64,000 nt of DNA from Vishniacozyma victoriae (lineage: Eukaryota; Basidiomycota; Tremellomycetes; Tremellales; Bulleribasidiaceae). Numbering within the stretch: the first letter of the stretch is position 1; the number at the start of each line of letters is the position of its first letter. A program made the position numbers and the translations under genes. The stretch covers positions 62,001 to 126,000 of the forward strand of contig JADPYG010000092.1 of the NCBI GenBank assembly GCA_017654735.1, in the 5' to 3' direction. Positions 48,053 through 60,607 of this stretch are shown in pieces. Under the pieces are notes generated by a model, which was not told the origin of the DNA, searched no databases, and was given only the letters and a program-made list of their open reading frames with translations.

Positions 48053-49907
48053 ATGACCACACAAGACAAGCTTAAACACTCGATTCCGCCATTCGCGGCG
48101 AATTTTCCAGCTTCAACTGCGAGTCCGTCATTTTACTTTAGGTTCCCGGGATGTACGCCCCAGTCGACAGCAGCTGTTCGGAAGACGATTGAAGATAATG
48201 ACAGGCGACACGATATCTATGAGAAGGCCAGATGTGAGCTCTCTCATCAATTTCAGATTGGAGGAGATAATGACTAACGATAGTCGCACATAATCATATC
48301 TCGCATTCACTGTTAACTCGGTATGCGCTTGGTGCACCGCCTACTTTGATTGAAGATACGTTGATCTACGACGCTGGGAGACATGTTTCGCTTGTTCCAT
48401 CTGCTGAAGATCGGAAAGTGAATGGGGAGCACGTACCTGAGAAGATTACTAGGGCGAATTGGACGGACGAGAGGTATCTAGGACAGAAAGAGTAAGTCCC
48501 ATACTGTCCTGGTATGGTTAGCTGATGGTAGTGCGTATAGCGGGTATTTGATATTCTTCCATGAGGAGGTTGCGATGCTAGGCCCAGTTGGGGTACTGGA
48601 GGAATACGTGTTCTCGCCTCATGCCGTGAGTCCACTTTTCAAGAAAGGAAGCAAGCTCATACTAGAACTACGAATCAAAAGGGAATTCGGCCGGTGGACA
48701 TATGCTCGACAGGCTCGTCGCTGGTGTACTCCACCCATTTATCCAAGTTGGATTCGGCTTGGAATTCAGGGATCAGGTGATGCTAGCTGAGGGGTAAGTT
48801 ATTCAAGCAGAGGTTAGAGTAGCGCTCATGATAGACTCGCAGAAGCAGCGGTCCACTCTACCGAAAGTGTCCTCCCCCTCCTCGGAGCAGAATGGCCCCA
48901 GGGTATCGAATCCGAGTCCGACACCTCTCCACCCGCTTCAAAGGACAGGGGGCAATGGTCAACATCCTACCCTCGTCGTGAACCTCGATCCGGTAAAAGT
49001 CTACTTCAAATCTACGCCGAGGTACTAGCTTCGGATCAGTTCAAGCCGGTTCCATACGACAAAGATATGATGATTGTTGACCGACTTGTTATCTCGGGCA
49101 AGGAGAGTCATGATGCTCTACATAAACTTGCTAAGGAATGGAGTTTGAGTGATGAGGAACTAGGAGATGGGGTTGGGGGTTGGGAGAGAAAAGTTGAGGA
49201 GGTCGCTATATTGGTGACACTTCTCGCTTTTGGGTCTGGTAGGAACGGCAAAGCTCCTAGGGTTGATTTCTTCTTGGTACGTCCCTTAATGCCGGAGTGT
49301 ATCATATGGACTGATGATAGATGCACACGCTGACATCGTCGATCTTCCTACCAGCCTACATGACGCCCCTTTCGATCTCGCAGAGACGAACAATCCTACG
49401 TACCTACCTCCTAATCGTCCTCCTTACTGCGATAGCGAGGGGAAGACCAAAGATCGATTTCGAATATCTCATGTCTGCAAATCCTTACCCTGTTGCTCCT
49501 GGATCTGAACCGAAGACGTGGAACAAGGAACATGTGATTTCGAACCCGACAAATGCGGAAGCTAGGAATCCTTGGTTATCGATTGTAGAGTCGGCGCTTT
49601 ATCATCATGGTATGTCCACCCTCTTGTGGAATCTAAAGATGACTAAATGATAGATTCACATGTGCCCAAAGCTATACGTTCGTTGGTGCACTACGATTCT
49701 CTTTATGGTTCCCTACCCGCCGGCGGATTCATAGGCGCAATCAATGAAAACGGTCAAGAAGTTTTGGAAGGAATAGGAAAAGTGGACGGAACTGTCTTTG
49801 TGAGGGGTGCTGGATTACTCATGGAGGCACTAGGGTGGTGTAGGGAAGGACAAGAGGAAGGTAATTGGGAGTTTAGTCCTATTGGATATGATGAAGTGTG
49901 GAGGTAG
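48053..49907 (+). CDS. Questin-oxidase-like protein
   Basis: This family (Questin_oxidase) includes Baeyer-Villiger-type enzymes of fungal polyketide pathways, but most members are housekeeping-like and uncharacterised. Family landmarks: HNHISHSLLTRYALGAPP, WTDERYLGQKDGYLIFFHEE, and after splicing NSAGGHMLDRLVAGVLHPF with IQVGFGLEF. Later come the helix LAILTLLAF-like VAILVTLLAFGSG and the signature NPWLSIVESALYHHDSHVPK with AIRSLVHYD. The intron near 48624-48670 must be removed to obtain the family sequence. Read straight through, a false KRE-rich peptide results. About seven exons, roughly 500 residues. An in-frame ATG at 48026 is an alternative start. No other secondary-metabolism gene is near, so a polyketide role is unlikely. 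Confidence 0.82.
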
Positions 49908-50037
49908 TGCACGGACCACCATGTGTCATGTATCGAATATCATTATTCCCTTCCTTCTCTTCTTCTCTTCTCTTTCATCTTTCATCTTCCCTTCTCTAAT
50001 CCTCTTCCTTTTCTCATCACTTACTCACTCATATAGG

Positions 50038-52579
50038 ATGCCATTCATACAATCCCCAATCGACCCAAAACTACTGAAAGCAGCTTCCTTGCCTCTCTCC
50101 GCTCCAACATCCAACTCTACTGCAAGCAACGAATTCCCTTCCTTCCCTCGCCAAATAGAATCAACGAATCCGTTCGATCAAATGAACCCATACCAACTAA
50201 TCGCACTAAAAGCAAGACAAGCCACTAAAGAGAGGGAAGCGAGAAGGAAAGCTACGCTGCTTGAGAGGGGGAGTCAAAGTTCGGGATCGGGATCGGGATC
50301 TGGGTCTAGTGAGGTGGTTAGTTCTGGGGAAAGTTGGTTGGAAGATGGGTCGTTTCCTAAAGAACGGTCGGAGTGGGGTAGGATGCAACCCACTTCTACT
50401 TCGGTCCCACTTTCACTACCATCGCCAACTTCCTCGAGCATCGAATCGAGCGAGAGCCAACAGGATCGGATTTTACATGCTGGTCCATCCATACCAAATC
50501 TCATTGCCACCACGCAGACCACTCCCCTGACCCAAGCATCCTTCGATCAAGCCTCTCAGATTCCCCGTGGCCCTGTACCTCCATCGACACTAAACGGCAT
50601 CAACGAAATATCCCATGTTACCACGCTGGAAGAGGAGGACGACGATGCCGATTTGAAGAGATTAATGAATCAAGCGCAAGCTATGCTGAATATTTCGGCA
50701 AATTCGTCCAGCTCTGAGAGTAAGTCGCCGGATGAGGGAAACGATCAGAGAGTATTGGATGATGAGACCAAGTTGGATGATGGGAAGGGGGTGGCTATAT
50801 CCGTATTGGCAGATCCGAACGATGAGAGGAGGTAAGCTCCATTTCCTATCTACGAACAGAAGCTGATGGCATAGACAAAGAGCTATATCATACCTAGAAG
50901 GCCTATTCCTGAATCTACTAAGAGATATGGAACGATCCACAAGAATATTGAATGATCGAGAGATAGAGGGAAAACATAAGTCCAAAGCACAGAAAGGAGC
51001 TGGGAGGAAAAGGAGATTGGATGATGGAGAAGAAGGGTCGGATGATGAAGAAAGAAGCGATGAGGGTACTGGTAGAATGACTGGGAATGGACAAGTGGGG
51101 ATCTCGCTTCGATTGAAGAGTCGGACTACTGGGTAAGCTAGCTGAATCTGAAGAGGCTAGTAGCTGATGAAAAGGGAGAACCAGGTTATCACATATCCTG
51201 ATGATCCTTCCTTGAAGAGGGAGTCAGCTCTGTATCGACTTAGTACGTTAGCTGGCACTTCCCCGTCTTGCTCAAGCTGATAATCAGCTCAACGATTCCG
51301 AGTTGCCGAACTGCTCTATGAAGCGGTCTTATCACAATGCGTGACCACTAAACGGTGAGCTCGCAACGAACCGTCTTCCAGGTTGTAAGCTGACAAGCAG
51401 AGATATATACTACAAAGATGTCCAGCTTTTCAAGACTCAACATATGGTCGATAAGGTCAGCTCCTATGCCCCCGAATTTCGCAGCTGATCAATAGATCGT
51501 CGATGATCTAGTAGCTTCAGCTGGATTGAAGCGACAGGATTTCTACGTCGTAAGATTACATCGACCAATCGTGCGCCAAGCTGAAAATCAGTGTGCAGCT
51601 TCTAAAGGCCTAGTTGCGTCTGCCAATATGCGAATCTACCTCAAGACCGGAGACGAGCTTTCATTGTCAGCTACCAACGTACCTCTCAGCTAATAGTATC
51701 TTGTACGCCAGCTGATCGATAGGCAAGCTTGATACCTCCCATTGAGAAGATTGAGAGGGTAGTAGCGGAGGGAGGGTTGAGATGGGTAGTGATCGTTGAG
51801 AAGGATGTACGTCAGCTGTTAGCTTTGCGATCGAGCTAAGAACTAGGCGGTCTTCCAAACTCTCCTCAGTCTTAAACTTCTTGATCATGTCACTCATCCA
51901 GGTGGGGTATTGATCACTGTAAGCTTTCTCTCCCTCGCCGCAGACGAAGGAAAAGCTGACCAACAGGGAAAGGGTTATCCAGACTTAGCAACTCTACAAC
52001 TCTGTAAACTCATCTCACAAACTTATCCCGCGTAAGCTAAGTCCGTCCATTCGGCTAAGCTTATGAATAGTGCAAAATTTCACGCATTAGTAGATGCCGA
52101 TCCCCACGGTGTCGATATAATGCAAGTATACACCCTCGGCTCCAAATCCACCACTCATTCACACGACCATAAGGGCTTAGCACTAGGGAGAAGGTTGAAT
52201 TGGATGGGGGTGAAGGCTTCTGAATGGTCAGGGTTGGGGATTGGGTATGATCAATTATTGGAATTGACTGATAAGGATGTTGAGAAGGTATGTATATCCC
52301 ATCGGGGAGGGCTGAAGATAGGCTATGGCAATGTTTAAGAGACGTAATCTGAGTATTGGATGTCGGTGAGTACAAAATGACCATGGTGGGTTGTAAGGAG
52401 CTGATGATAGTCGGGAACTACAACATATGTTGCATCTCAACAAAAAAGCGGAGATCCAGATCCTTTCGGGGATCAGGGAGAATGAACAGCAGAGTTTAGA
52501 AAGTATTTACTCCGAGGGTGGGGTTGCAGAAATGAAGGTTCCGAGGTTATTGAGTTATATTCTGGAAAGGTTGGTTTGA
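50038..52579 (+). CDS. SPO11: Meiotic recombination protein Spo11 (topoisomerase VI A-like)
   Basis: The nuclease that makes meiotic double-strand breaks by covalent Tyr attack. About twelve exons. The core starts after residue 265 with RAISYLEGLFLNLLRDMERS, the winged helix AQRFRVAELLYEAVLSQC and KRDIYYKDVQLFKTQHMVD, holding the catalytic Tyr. The Toprim fold shows VIVEKDAVFQTLL (metal-binding Glu), GKGYPDLATLQL and ALVDADPHGVDIMQVY (metal-binding Asp pair). The end is CRRELQHMLHLNKKAEIQ and a conserved LLSYILERL tail. Unusual is the N-terminal extension of about 265 residues, Ser/Gly-rich with an SGSGSGSGS tract and an acidic helix (EEEDDDADLKRLMNQAQ). Typical Spo11 proteins are near 400 residues. 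Exon 1 joins the core in frame through a normal intron, so one protein is likely. Confidence 0.9.
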
Positions 52580-52690
52580 GGTCAACATGTAGTACAACGG
52601 TTCGATAAATGGGATTGACATCAATTTTATATTAAATACTATACTTTACGAATTTAGAGCGAGAAGCTATGTACAACTGGATCTACTCGA

Positions 52691-54003
52691 CTATATGGCA
52701 GTAAAATGCGGTAAATGTACAACCTGTGACATAACCATTGGAGCATCCAACTCCTTCCACCGGATCTGAGCTTGTAATGACCACTACTCGTTAGCCTCTT
52801 TCTTCTCGTTGTACCAGGGCGAAAACCAAAGTGCGCAAATGCCGAATGATGAATGGAATCACTCACGCTAACCCTCAACCCACACCCTCTCGCACTTTTC
52901 ATCCCTTCCCCAATCTCATACTCCCCCTCCACGACAATTCCTTTCCCACCCTCCCTTATCCCAATATTTCCTGGTTGAGGCCTAGATACCCCAGGGGAAA
53001 GGGAACCAACGATGATTCCCGGGAAATCATGCCCTTCTGGAGATCCCAGGGAAGTGTCGATGCCTTTCGTCCATGTATGCCTACATAATCCCACTGATAT
53101 CTTGAGATCTGTCGGTGGAGATGGGATCGAGGGGGAGTCAAGGAAAAGCTGGAATGGGATTCGTTGTGACGGCGGGGGTGACGGGAAGATTGTTAATGTA
53201 GCTTCTAGGTTCGTACCGTTCATTAGAGGTTTAGAAGCGGTGGTGACTAGTGGTGATTTACTGGCTCGTGGTGCGGGAAGCGAGATAGGTATCTCAATCG
53301 AAAGCCTATCATCAGCCCATCCACCACGACACGTCAATTCAGAGATTATTCATTATTCCTTCACTCACTTGATATCCCTCTTCAAAACCCCCTTTCTCTT
53401 GATCTCACATTTCAATTTCCAAACCACCTTATCCCCTCCCAGGCTCCCTTCAGTATGTAGAGAAGGCATAATCCCCGATTCCTCCTCTCCCGTTTCTCGA
53501 TTGTAATCGACATTGGAATTATGGGAACAATTACATGTTCTTTGGTTTGGTATTTCGAGATTTAGATTCATTTCACCTTGGGGAGCTAGAGTAATTGTGG
53601 ACAAGGCGAATAAGTGTTCTTCTCGTCCTGTTATTGGCATTGCCGAACCGCCCATTCCTGCATTTAGGAGTTGTGCTTTCTACCACTTAGCCCAGTTTTC
53701 ATATCCTATACACTGGTAGATGGGACACACCTGATATCTGGGTTTACCCATGATTTCCACGGAACTCTTGCCTTCCAATTTAATCTCCACATCGCCGACT
53801 ATTCCAGATAACACATCAGGCGGTATACTCAGCCTAGCATCGAGATTTGATCCTGGTACATAAGACCCCGATGGCGGAGTGTGTACAGAAAGAGTGACGC
53901 CGTGGGATGTATCGGATAATACGGCGGAAGTACTGCTTTTGGACTCGGAGTATGAGTAGGAAGGAGGATCCTCTGTATACTTCTTCTCATCGTTTCCGAA
54001 CAT
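52691..54003 (-). CDS. Arrestin-like protein
   Basis: The start at 54001-54003 opens with an acidic, Ser/Tyr-rich tail containing a PPSYSY stretch (PPxY-like, the type that recruits Rsp5/Nedd4 ligases). Then comes an arrestin-N beta-sandwich: VTLSVHTPPSGSYVPGSNL, DVEIKLEGKSSVEIMGKPRY, later FALSTITLAPQGEMNLNLEIP and a WKLKCEIKRKG strand. The C-terminal sandwich includes LEATLTIFPSPPPSQRIPF and ISVGLCRHTW. The last exon gives WSLQAQIRWKELDAPM and a TAG at 52691-52693. About four exons and roughly 400 residues. Fungal arrestin-related adaptors control endocytosis of transporters. I infer such a role from fold and PPSY only. Confidence 0.72.
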
Positions 54004-54406
54004 CTCGTTTGCCGGTAGAGTAAGTTACTCTACAATCAACGTTAATCCTTGTTATGCTCTTCCGTCGGAACAAGGTACAAGAGTGGAGGTGGATCCCTTG
54101 GAAACGAGGGGGTGGTAAGCAGTATGGGGTCCGTGTTTACGCCTTGGGAAGGATTGGAAGGGTTCCTTTCGGTCCTTTCGGGCTTGGTAGCTGTGCTACT
54201 CCCTCCACTTGACCGGTTGACCGAGTGATGTTATGCTTCCAATATGTGTTTGAGGCTCGTAAATAGAAGGAGTAAATGCAAAAGTGGAGGGTGGAGGTGA
54301 TTCTCCACCTCGGTGACCGGGATGACCGACTATCCTCGAGTCTATATATATAGTGGAACTCTCTCTTACCATTCTATCATCACTCAACTCATTTCTATCA
54401 CTCAGA
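54004..54406. promoter_or_regulatory. Divergent arrestin/AKR-3 promoter with GTGGAGG elements and TATA box
   Basis: Toward AKR-3 it contains AGAGTGGAGGTGG near 54070-54083, an inverted CCTCCACTTGACC at 54202-54214, and the 18-mer AAAGTGGAGGGTGGAGGT at 54281-54298. TATATATATA follows at 54343-54352, 55 bases before the ATG. The 18-mer is identical to one upstream of AKR-1. CCTCCACTTGACC is also found upstream of AKR-2 (16775-16787). Confidence 0.6.
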
Positions 54407-55849
54407 ATGTCACAAGTAAATCTAGCTGGTCATCAAGTCGGTCAAGTCGGTTTCGGGCTCATGCGTATGTTGGATCTATTCTTTGCTCTTTGGTGGCTGA
54501 CGTATAGAATTGACCTGGACTCCCCAGCCGGTTGATGAAGACGTTGCGTTTGCTGCTATGAAGTGAGTACCATCTTCCCAATCACTTACGACACTACTGA
54601 TATATAGGCAAGCAGCTGATAGTGGAGCTCTTGCTTGGTCAACTGCTACTTTCTACGGTAACCCAGGAACTCCCGATGCCAACCTCAAGCTCATCGGCAA
54701 GTTCTTCCAGAAGGTATGTACCACCTGGATTGAATATGAGCCTCTACTCTTCATCAGAAGCTAAAGCTCAGTACCCCGAATACAAATCCAAGGTCGTCGT
54801 GGTCCTCAAAGGTGGTTCCACCGACGTCACTAAAGAAATGACTGCCGGTTTGGATAGGAATAGGGAAATGATTCAACATGCTACTGAGCTCATCGGCAAG
54901 AAACCAGAAGTATACTCTCTGGCTCGATTACCTCCTGATCTGAGCTTCGAAGAGACTTTCAAGAATATGAAGACTTTAATGGATGAGGGATTGTTTGGTG
55001 CTTTTGGGGCTAGTGAAATGAAGAGGGAGTCGCTCGAGAGGGCCCAGAAGGTGGGTCCCCATTCTGTTCTATTGACTGCGATTATTCATTCCCTTTCATC
55101 TCTCACCCCCTGCTCTGCTCCACGCTTGTGCGCGTCGTCATCGCTGACCTCAGATTATCCCAATCTCCTACGTCGAAACTGAAGTCTCGCTCTGGTCCTA
55201 CGAACAAGAGATCAAAGACGTCATTTCATGGTCTCAAGAAAATAAGATCCCCATCCTTGCCTACTCGCCATTAGGTCGAGGATTCATGACTCGAAAATGG
55301 AAGACTCCCGAGGATATCCCCAAGGGTTCATTCCAATCTATGAGCCCTCGATTCCAGGGTGAAGCATTCTATGATAATCTCAAGATTGTCGATGAACTTG
55401 ATCGATTGGCAAAGGAGAAGGGTCTCGAGACTAGTCAGCTTGCGCTAGCTTGGGTTGTTGAGTTGAGTCCTTATGTAAGTCTCCTTACATCAATCGTGTT
55501 GAGATACATCGTCGTATGTGAGGCTGACATCCAGGTCATCCCCATCCCTGGATCATCGAATGCCAAGCGAGTCAAGCAGAATACCGAATCTGCCGATATC
55601 AAGCTTTCCGATGATGACTTGAAGGAGATTAATCGAATCCTCCAAAGCTTCGAGATTAAAGGTGGAAGGTACCCTGATCACTCTTCTGGTCTTTTGGTAA
55701 GCTCTTACTCTTTGCCCTCAGAGACGCAGCTGATCAAGGTAGATGCAGTAGTTGAGTTGGTGAACTGTAGGAACGCAAAGAGAGTTAGAGTTTATATGCA
55801 AAAAGCCGTGTCAGCAGCGTTGAAGTCAGCATGCCAGCAGATTGATTGA
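54407..55849 (+). CDS. Aldo-keto reductase, pyridoxal reductase (Plr1/AKR8)-like (AKR-3)
   Basis: Probably NADPH-dependent reduction of pyridoxal to pyridoxine, by analogy with fission yeast Plr1. The start MSQVNLAGHQVGQVGFGLM is followed after an intron by QLTWTPQPVDED. Then come ALAWSTATFYGNPGTPDANL, VVVVLKGG with the catalytic Lys, VYSLARLPPDLSFEE, ETEVSLWSYEQE, ILAYSPLGRGFMT and VIPIPGSSNAKRVKQN. Compared with other AKRs the catalytic Asp is Ser (WSTATFYG) and the His is replaced (SLARL). Replacement of the His is also seen in the Plr1 group. Two introns, 42 and 63 bases, are free of stops and in frame. The last 40 codons are not family-like, so the exact 3' end is uncertain. Confidence 0.82.
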
Positions 55850-56162
55850 CTTCCGCAAAGACTCGTGCCCGTTCTAGCCTTGAATTTCTCTCAAAGTACC
55901 CCTTCCTGAGTAATCATCTCATCTGCTATTTTTCAATGACCTCGAACTACATCGCATATCGAACTTGGCAACCTACGCGAGACCTTGAAAGGAAGAGATG
56001 ATGTCATCGACGCGTGAACTGACAACCACCAGCCAACTTTCATCTCCTTTGTTGTGCGTCACTACACTACTCCTACACATCTATATAAGCCAGGCATTTC
56101 TCGCTCAGACCCATCTCCCAATCAACAACTTCAATCTTCAATAAACATACAAACAAGACATA

Positions 56163-56945
56163 ATGTCAGACAACAAACAAGGTCCTTCCCAAGTTACTGG
56201 TCAGTTAAAGGTATGTCCCCACCCGCTACTTCTAGATGTATCACTAACGAGCAGAACATCCAAGGACAAGCCTACCAAGTAAATACTCTCTCTTTGAATT
56301 ATCATATCTCATCTTCTCCGGCTCTTTCTTCACCATCCAACTACTCCACCAGACGTTAGAGACCAGCTAACGCCAGGCCGTCGGAGCTGTCCTACCCGAA
56401 GCTCTCAATCCCGAATCATGGACTGCATCCGGTACCGAACTTCAAAAAGAGGGTGAAGCAGAGATTAAAGCTGCTAAAGTTGAGAAAGAGATGGGAGCTG
56501 TTGTTGATTCTGCAGCTGGTAAATTAAAGTCGTGAGTCTAGTTGGTCCACTGAAATATTTCCTTCTTCCCAAGGTGGGATCTAGTGTGTATTGCGGGTGA
56601 TAGGAATAAAGTGGATCTTAATCCGTGGCCTAGTCTTGGAAGCCCCTCGTACACTGGCGAGGAGCTTGACCTTGGAATCCCCTCCAAATAGAGCTGACGA
56701 ACAGAGCAACAGGATATCTAACAGGCGACCAATCCCGTCAAACAGAGGGTAACCTAGAAGCTGAAAAAGCTTCAGTCGACTATAAACAAGCAAAGACCGG
56801 AAACCCATTAGCAGTCCCCATCCCATCTGCTGAAGGTGTTAAAGGAAAGATGGAGAGTGTTGCTGGTATGGTCACTGGAGATCAGGAATTGCAGAAGGAG
56901 GGGAACGCTAAAGCCGAGGCTGCTGCATGGAAGGATGGAAATTAG
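56163..56945 (+). CDS. CsbD-like stress protein (Hmp1/cruciform-DNA-binding type)
   Basis: A small hydrophilic protein of about 160 residues in five exons. The first reads MSDNKQGPSQVTGQLK. Repeated modules of the type GxLxGDxxxQxEGxxxxxKA are visible: SGTELQKEGEAEIKAAKVE, TGDQSRQTEGNLEAEKASVD and TGDQELQKEGNAKAEAA. This is the CsbD pattern also found in Ustilago Hmp1, reported to bind mismatched and cruciform DNA. In fungi it is induced by stress and is likely disordered or helical on binding. The leader has TATATAAG at 56082-56089 and a CAA-rich stretch. The family name is secure, the function less so. Confidence 0.85.
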
Positions 56946-57274
56946 GTGTTGTAGTGTGGGATGTATTTGATGATGTACTTCATTCGAGCTGACGGATCTG
57001 GTGCTGCTTGCATGAGTCGATTATCGTCAAATCGCTGACGGCTAATGCACCAGACAACGGGCTCTGCAGACCGGAATTACCAGTGGTAATCTCAATCAGC
57101 CTCTTCCGTATCGCGGCCCGAGTTAGATAGAATAGAGTAGGCAAGAAATTATAAGTCCATAATTTTAGGGAAACCATAATAAAAGTCCGGGTCACTCAAA
57201 ATCCCGTATGTTTAGATCCGAAGCCTTTCGTGGCCAACTTGGGCATGGCCTGACGGCCTGGCCTATGTATAGGC
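56946..57274. other. Convergent 3' flanks of the CsbD-like and PNS1 genes
   Basis: No gene. A GGCC-rich patch (GGGCATGGCCTGACGGCC and GGCCTATGTATAGGC) lies at 57241-57274, adjoining the PNS1 stop. It can form a short hairpin. Confidence 0.35.
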
Positions 57275-60053
57275 TTATCGACGGGGTGGGACACCTTGAA
57301 CAACCCTTGGGTAGGCTTGTTGAATCATACCGAATAGAGCGGGAGATCGATCAGCGAGTACCCTAATTATCAGCGAACCTTCAAGCGGAGCGAGAAAGTG
57401 TCTTGAATGGCCAAGGTGATCTGAAGGAGGGAGAAGGGTACTCTAGGGAGGGGAATGATGATTTGGAGAGGCAAAACGGTGGGCAGGCGAATACGGCACA
57501 AGAGAAGTGAAATGGAAGAACGTACATTGGATCTTCACCAAGCCCGACGAAAATAGTCGATACACCCGCATCAATAACTGATCCAAGACATAGGCCCTCG
57601 TTGATTCCAATTAAGAATGCGAATAGGATAATGACGCTGTTTATTAGTTTATCTTGATAGAAGAAATAGTTGGCAAAAGGGACTTACGGAGTATATTGAC
57701 CTTCGGAATTGTATGCTGGGTCGGTAACTTCCCATCAGCTTTTTTCTAGGGGTCAAGGGGCTTGCTTACATCGTAGGTAGAGGTACCCAAAGAGAGCACA
57801 TAAGAAACCATTAACGTACGCTCATTCAGTCAGCACGCGGCAAAGGACGGAGGGGAGCAAAGAGAAGTTGAAAAGAAGAATTCTCGAAATTTCGTAAAAA
57901 GAAATGAGGAATCAGGCTTACCTCCCCACATGATGACTGATTGTTAGCTGTGTCCACTGAGAGAGAGTGTGCGAGAAGGGATAATACGAGCACTCGAGTG
58001 TAGATGACTCGATGTATATAGGATGTAATGTGGTGAGTTGAAGAGGAGGATGACGTACCAGTTCCAACCAGAGAATCATTAACAAGCGCATCAATTCCTC
58101 GATCCTTCATCAATCTCCACGTATCCTTGGCAGCGGGAATGTATGCCTTTCCATATAATGCTATTCGTCAGCTCTCCTACTATTTCCTGCTTTTACGATG
58201 CTTTATGATGAAAGAGGGGACGTACAGATTTCGATATACGCGTACTTGTTGAAGAATTCGACGAGGTACTGAAGACATCCTACGCAACATGATGCCTGTT
58301 TGTTAGTCTTTGCTTATGCTTACGATGGTGTGGACATACACAACAAGCGAGGATAGATCCGATCACTGATTGTCAATACCAATAACCATTATCACCGTAC
58401 TAGTAGAAACTTACTATCACCCTCAGCTCTAGCATTCTGAGCAACAGCATTCAAAATCAACCTCAACAATTCCAAGATCGTCACAATCAATGATCCGAAC
58501 GCGATACTTCCTAAGTTGTAGGTAACACTCCTAGCGAATGCTTTAAAAGTAGCTCCCTTGGGTACACCACCATGAGGACTCCTTGGGCCAAAGTAATACC
58601 ATCCACCAAATACTCCTCCTGACAACGTAGTCAGGACGACATTTGCGATAACTTGTGATACCCAGTAATAGGCGAATGTAGCGAAGAAGATCAATCCAGC
58701 GACTTTTGACGATGAACATGATCCCGAGGATGCTGTTGATGAACAGGCTGCGGAATCGGGGGTCCAGGTAACGTAGATCCCTACTACTGTGATTGCGTAG
58801 TATACTGACCAGGCTGTTTGGACAATTAGGCCAATGATGACGACAACGTAGACGGAGATGTGGTGTTTGGAGATATCGATTGTGGTTTGAATCATGAGTT
58901 TCGCGAGGGGGATTCTGTTTATAAGCGAGCGCCGGAGGTGCGAGCGATCTCGAGCATAGGTGGAGAATTCCAGATAGGTGAGGTATGGAAGAGGAGAGAG
59001 GAGAATGGACGTACCTCTTTCGCATGGCCCAGTAAAAGACAACCGATAGAACAGCAATAACAGTAAAGATAATAGCAGCGGACCAGACTATTTATGAGCG
59101 AGGCTGTGATGGAGAAGGGCGATGGAAAGTGAGTGAACCTACGCTTGATATAAAAGTAGTCTATCCATTAGCTTGACCTAGAACAAGTTGGGGGACATAC
59201 AGATACAAAGACCGATATTGAGCAACACCGTAAGAGCTAGTGTGATTTCGATAATGGCCTTTGTGAATGCCCTAACAAGCTACTCATCAGCTCCTATGAT
59301 CTCCAACTTGAGCTGCGACTCAGATCCAGAATGCCAGGAGAGATATGTGGAGACGGACTCACAGCTAGCCAGAGAGAAGCGATAACGAATCCAATAGCAC
59401 AAACAATCAACAACAAATAGATAGTAGAGCTATCATCAGCTCCTCTACTCTTACACTCGAGAATGCCAAGGGACGTACAAGTTGAGCGTAGTACTAGATC
59501 CACCACTACCCTTCCCAAATCCACCTCCCAATCCATCAACACTCGAGAAACCCTTAAGCGCCAAAGCGGAAACAACGACAAATCCAGCAAAAGTAAGAAT
59601 AAACAAAACAAGTGGGATGATATCATTGAATCTCGGTTTGGGGTTCATCCTCTCTCCAGTCTTTTCGTTGGCCTGGGAGAATGGGGCTGTATCCTCATAG
59701 TTCTGGGGATGGAATGATTCTGCGTCATTCGTTTGAGCATAAGGTGCGGAAGGGGTCATTCCGTAACTCCCATTCCCATTCTGGTTATTGTTATATTGCC
59801 CGGGTTGGTTGTACGCTTGAGGAGGTTGTTGAGGTGACCATTCTCCTTGTCCTTGTCCTTGTCCTTGTTGCTGTTCGTATCCTCCGGCTTGTTGACCGTA
59901 TGCTTGTTGAGGGTATTGACCTTGCTGAGCCTGGGAAGCAGCTTGAGCTTGGACTTGGGGGTTGTATTCGTATCCACTAGCTGGTTGAGCTGTATATCCT
60001 CTATCCCCTCCTCCGCCATTATCGTTCGATTGGTAATATGCCTGAGCGCTCAT
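57275..60053 (-). CDS. PNS1: Choline-transporter-like membrane protein PNS1 (SLC44/CTL family)
   Basis: A multi-pass plasma membrane protein with about ten helices. The N-terminal 130 residues are Gln/Tyr/Gly-rich (QQGQGQGQGEW region) and cytosolic. The first helix follows NPKPRFNDIIPLVLFILTFAG, then a luminal SSTTLNL loop. Middle exons give HISVYVVVIIGLIVQTAWSV, AGLIFFATFAYYWVSQVIAN, the family signature GTFKAF-like ATFKAFARSVTYNLGSIAFG, and later WRLMKDRGIDALVNDSL. The end is EDPMVLADRSPALFGMIQQA with a TAA at 57275-57277, reached through a 150-base intron. About ten exons. The signature matches fungal Pns1. Its transport substrate in fungi is not settled. An AGTGGAGG element lies about 490 bases upstream. 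Confidence 0.9.
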
Positions 60054-60607
60054 TGTCGCTGTCGGTGTATTGGTGTTTGTTGTTTGCTGTCGAGGTCTAA
60101 GAGATCCGCCTGGGAATGAATACCCCCTAAGTTAGCGAGTATTTGTTGACTTCCCGGCGATTCAATTTGTATCAGAATCGATCGTCACTTCCCTGAGCTA
60201 AATGTTACATAAGCATCAGGGGTATGCTTAATAGGATCGACCGTGGCGAACCGTGGCGCATCATGTGCCAATACGGGGCAGCTCAGTCCGAGGACACGCA
60301 TGCCAGATACTGGAGTCGTGTCCAGAGTGCAGATCAGGCAGGGCATGAAGATAAGCGTAGCAGAGAATAATGTGTCCCATCTTCACAGGTGGACCCTAGC
60401 ACTCAAGCTTTGTGGGAATCGGAATCAATTCGGTCAAATGAATAGTAATCGTAACATGTCATGTCGTCTATAAAAATGTAAACTATGCACAGAATGAATT
60501 CGACCCAGTCAATAACATGATGAACAGCTCCCTGCATCTCATCCTCCACTTGACAGTAGATCCGAATGTTCTGCCGGTCCCCAGGCGCCCTCTCGGGCTA
60601 GACTCGG
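60054..60607. promoter_or_regulatory. PNS1 upstream region
   Basis: 554 bases without a gene. CCTCCACTTGACAG at 60543-60556 shares eleven bases with the elements upstream of AKR-2 and AKR-3. It lies closer to the 3' end of striatin than to PNS1, so its role is unclear. Confidence 0.35.

Noticed and set aside
52654..52690. Read-through extension of the arrestin-like gene to 52654
   Set aside because: That frame passes through the last intron. Splicing gives a family-consistent end at 52691.
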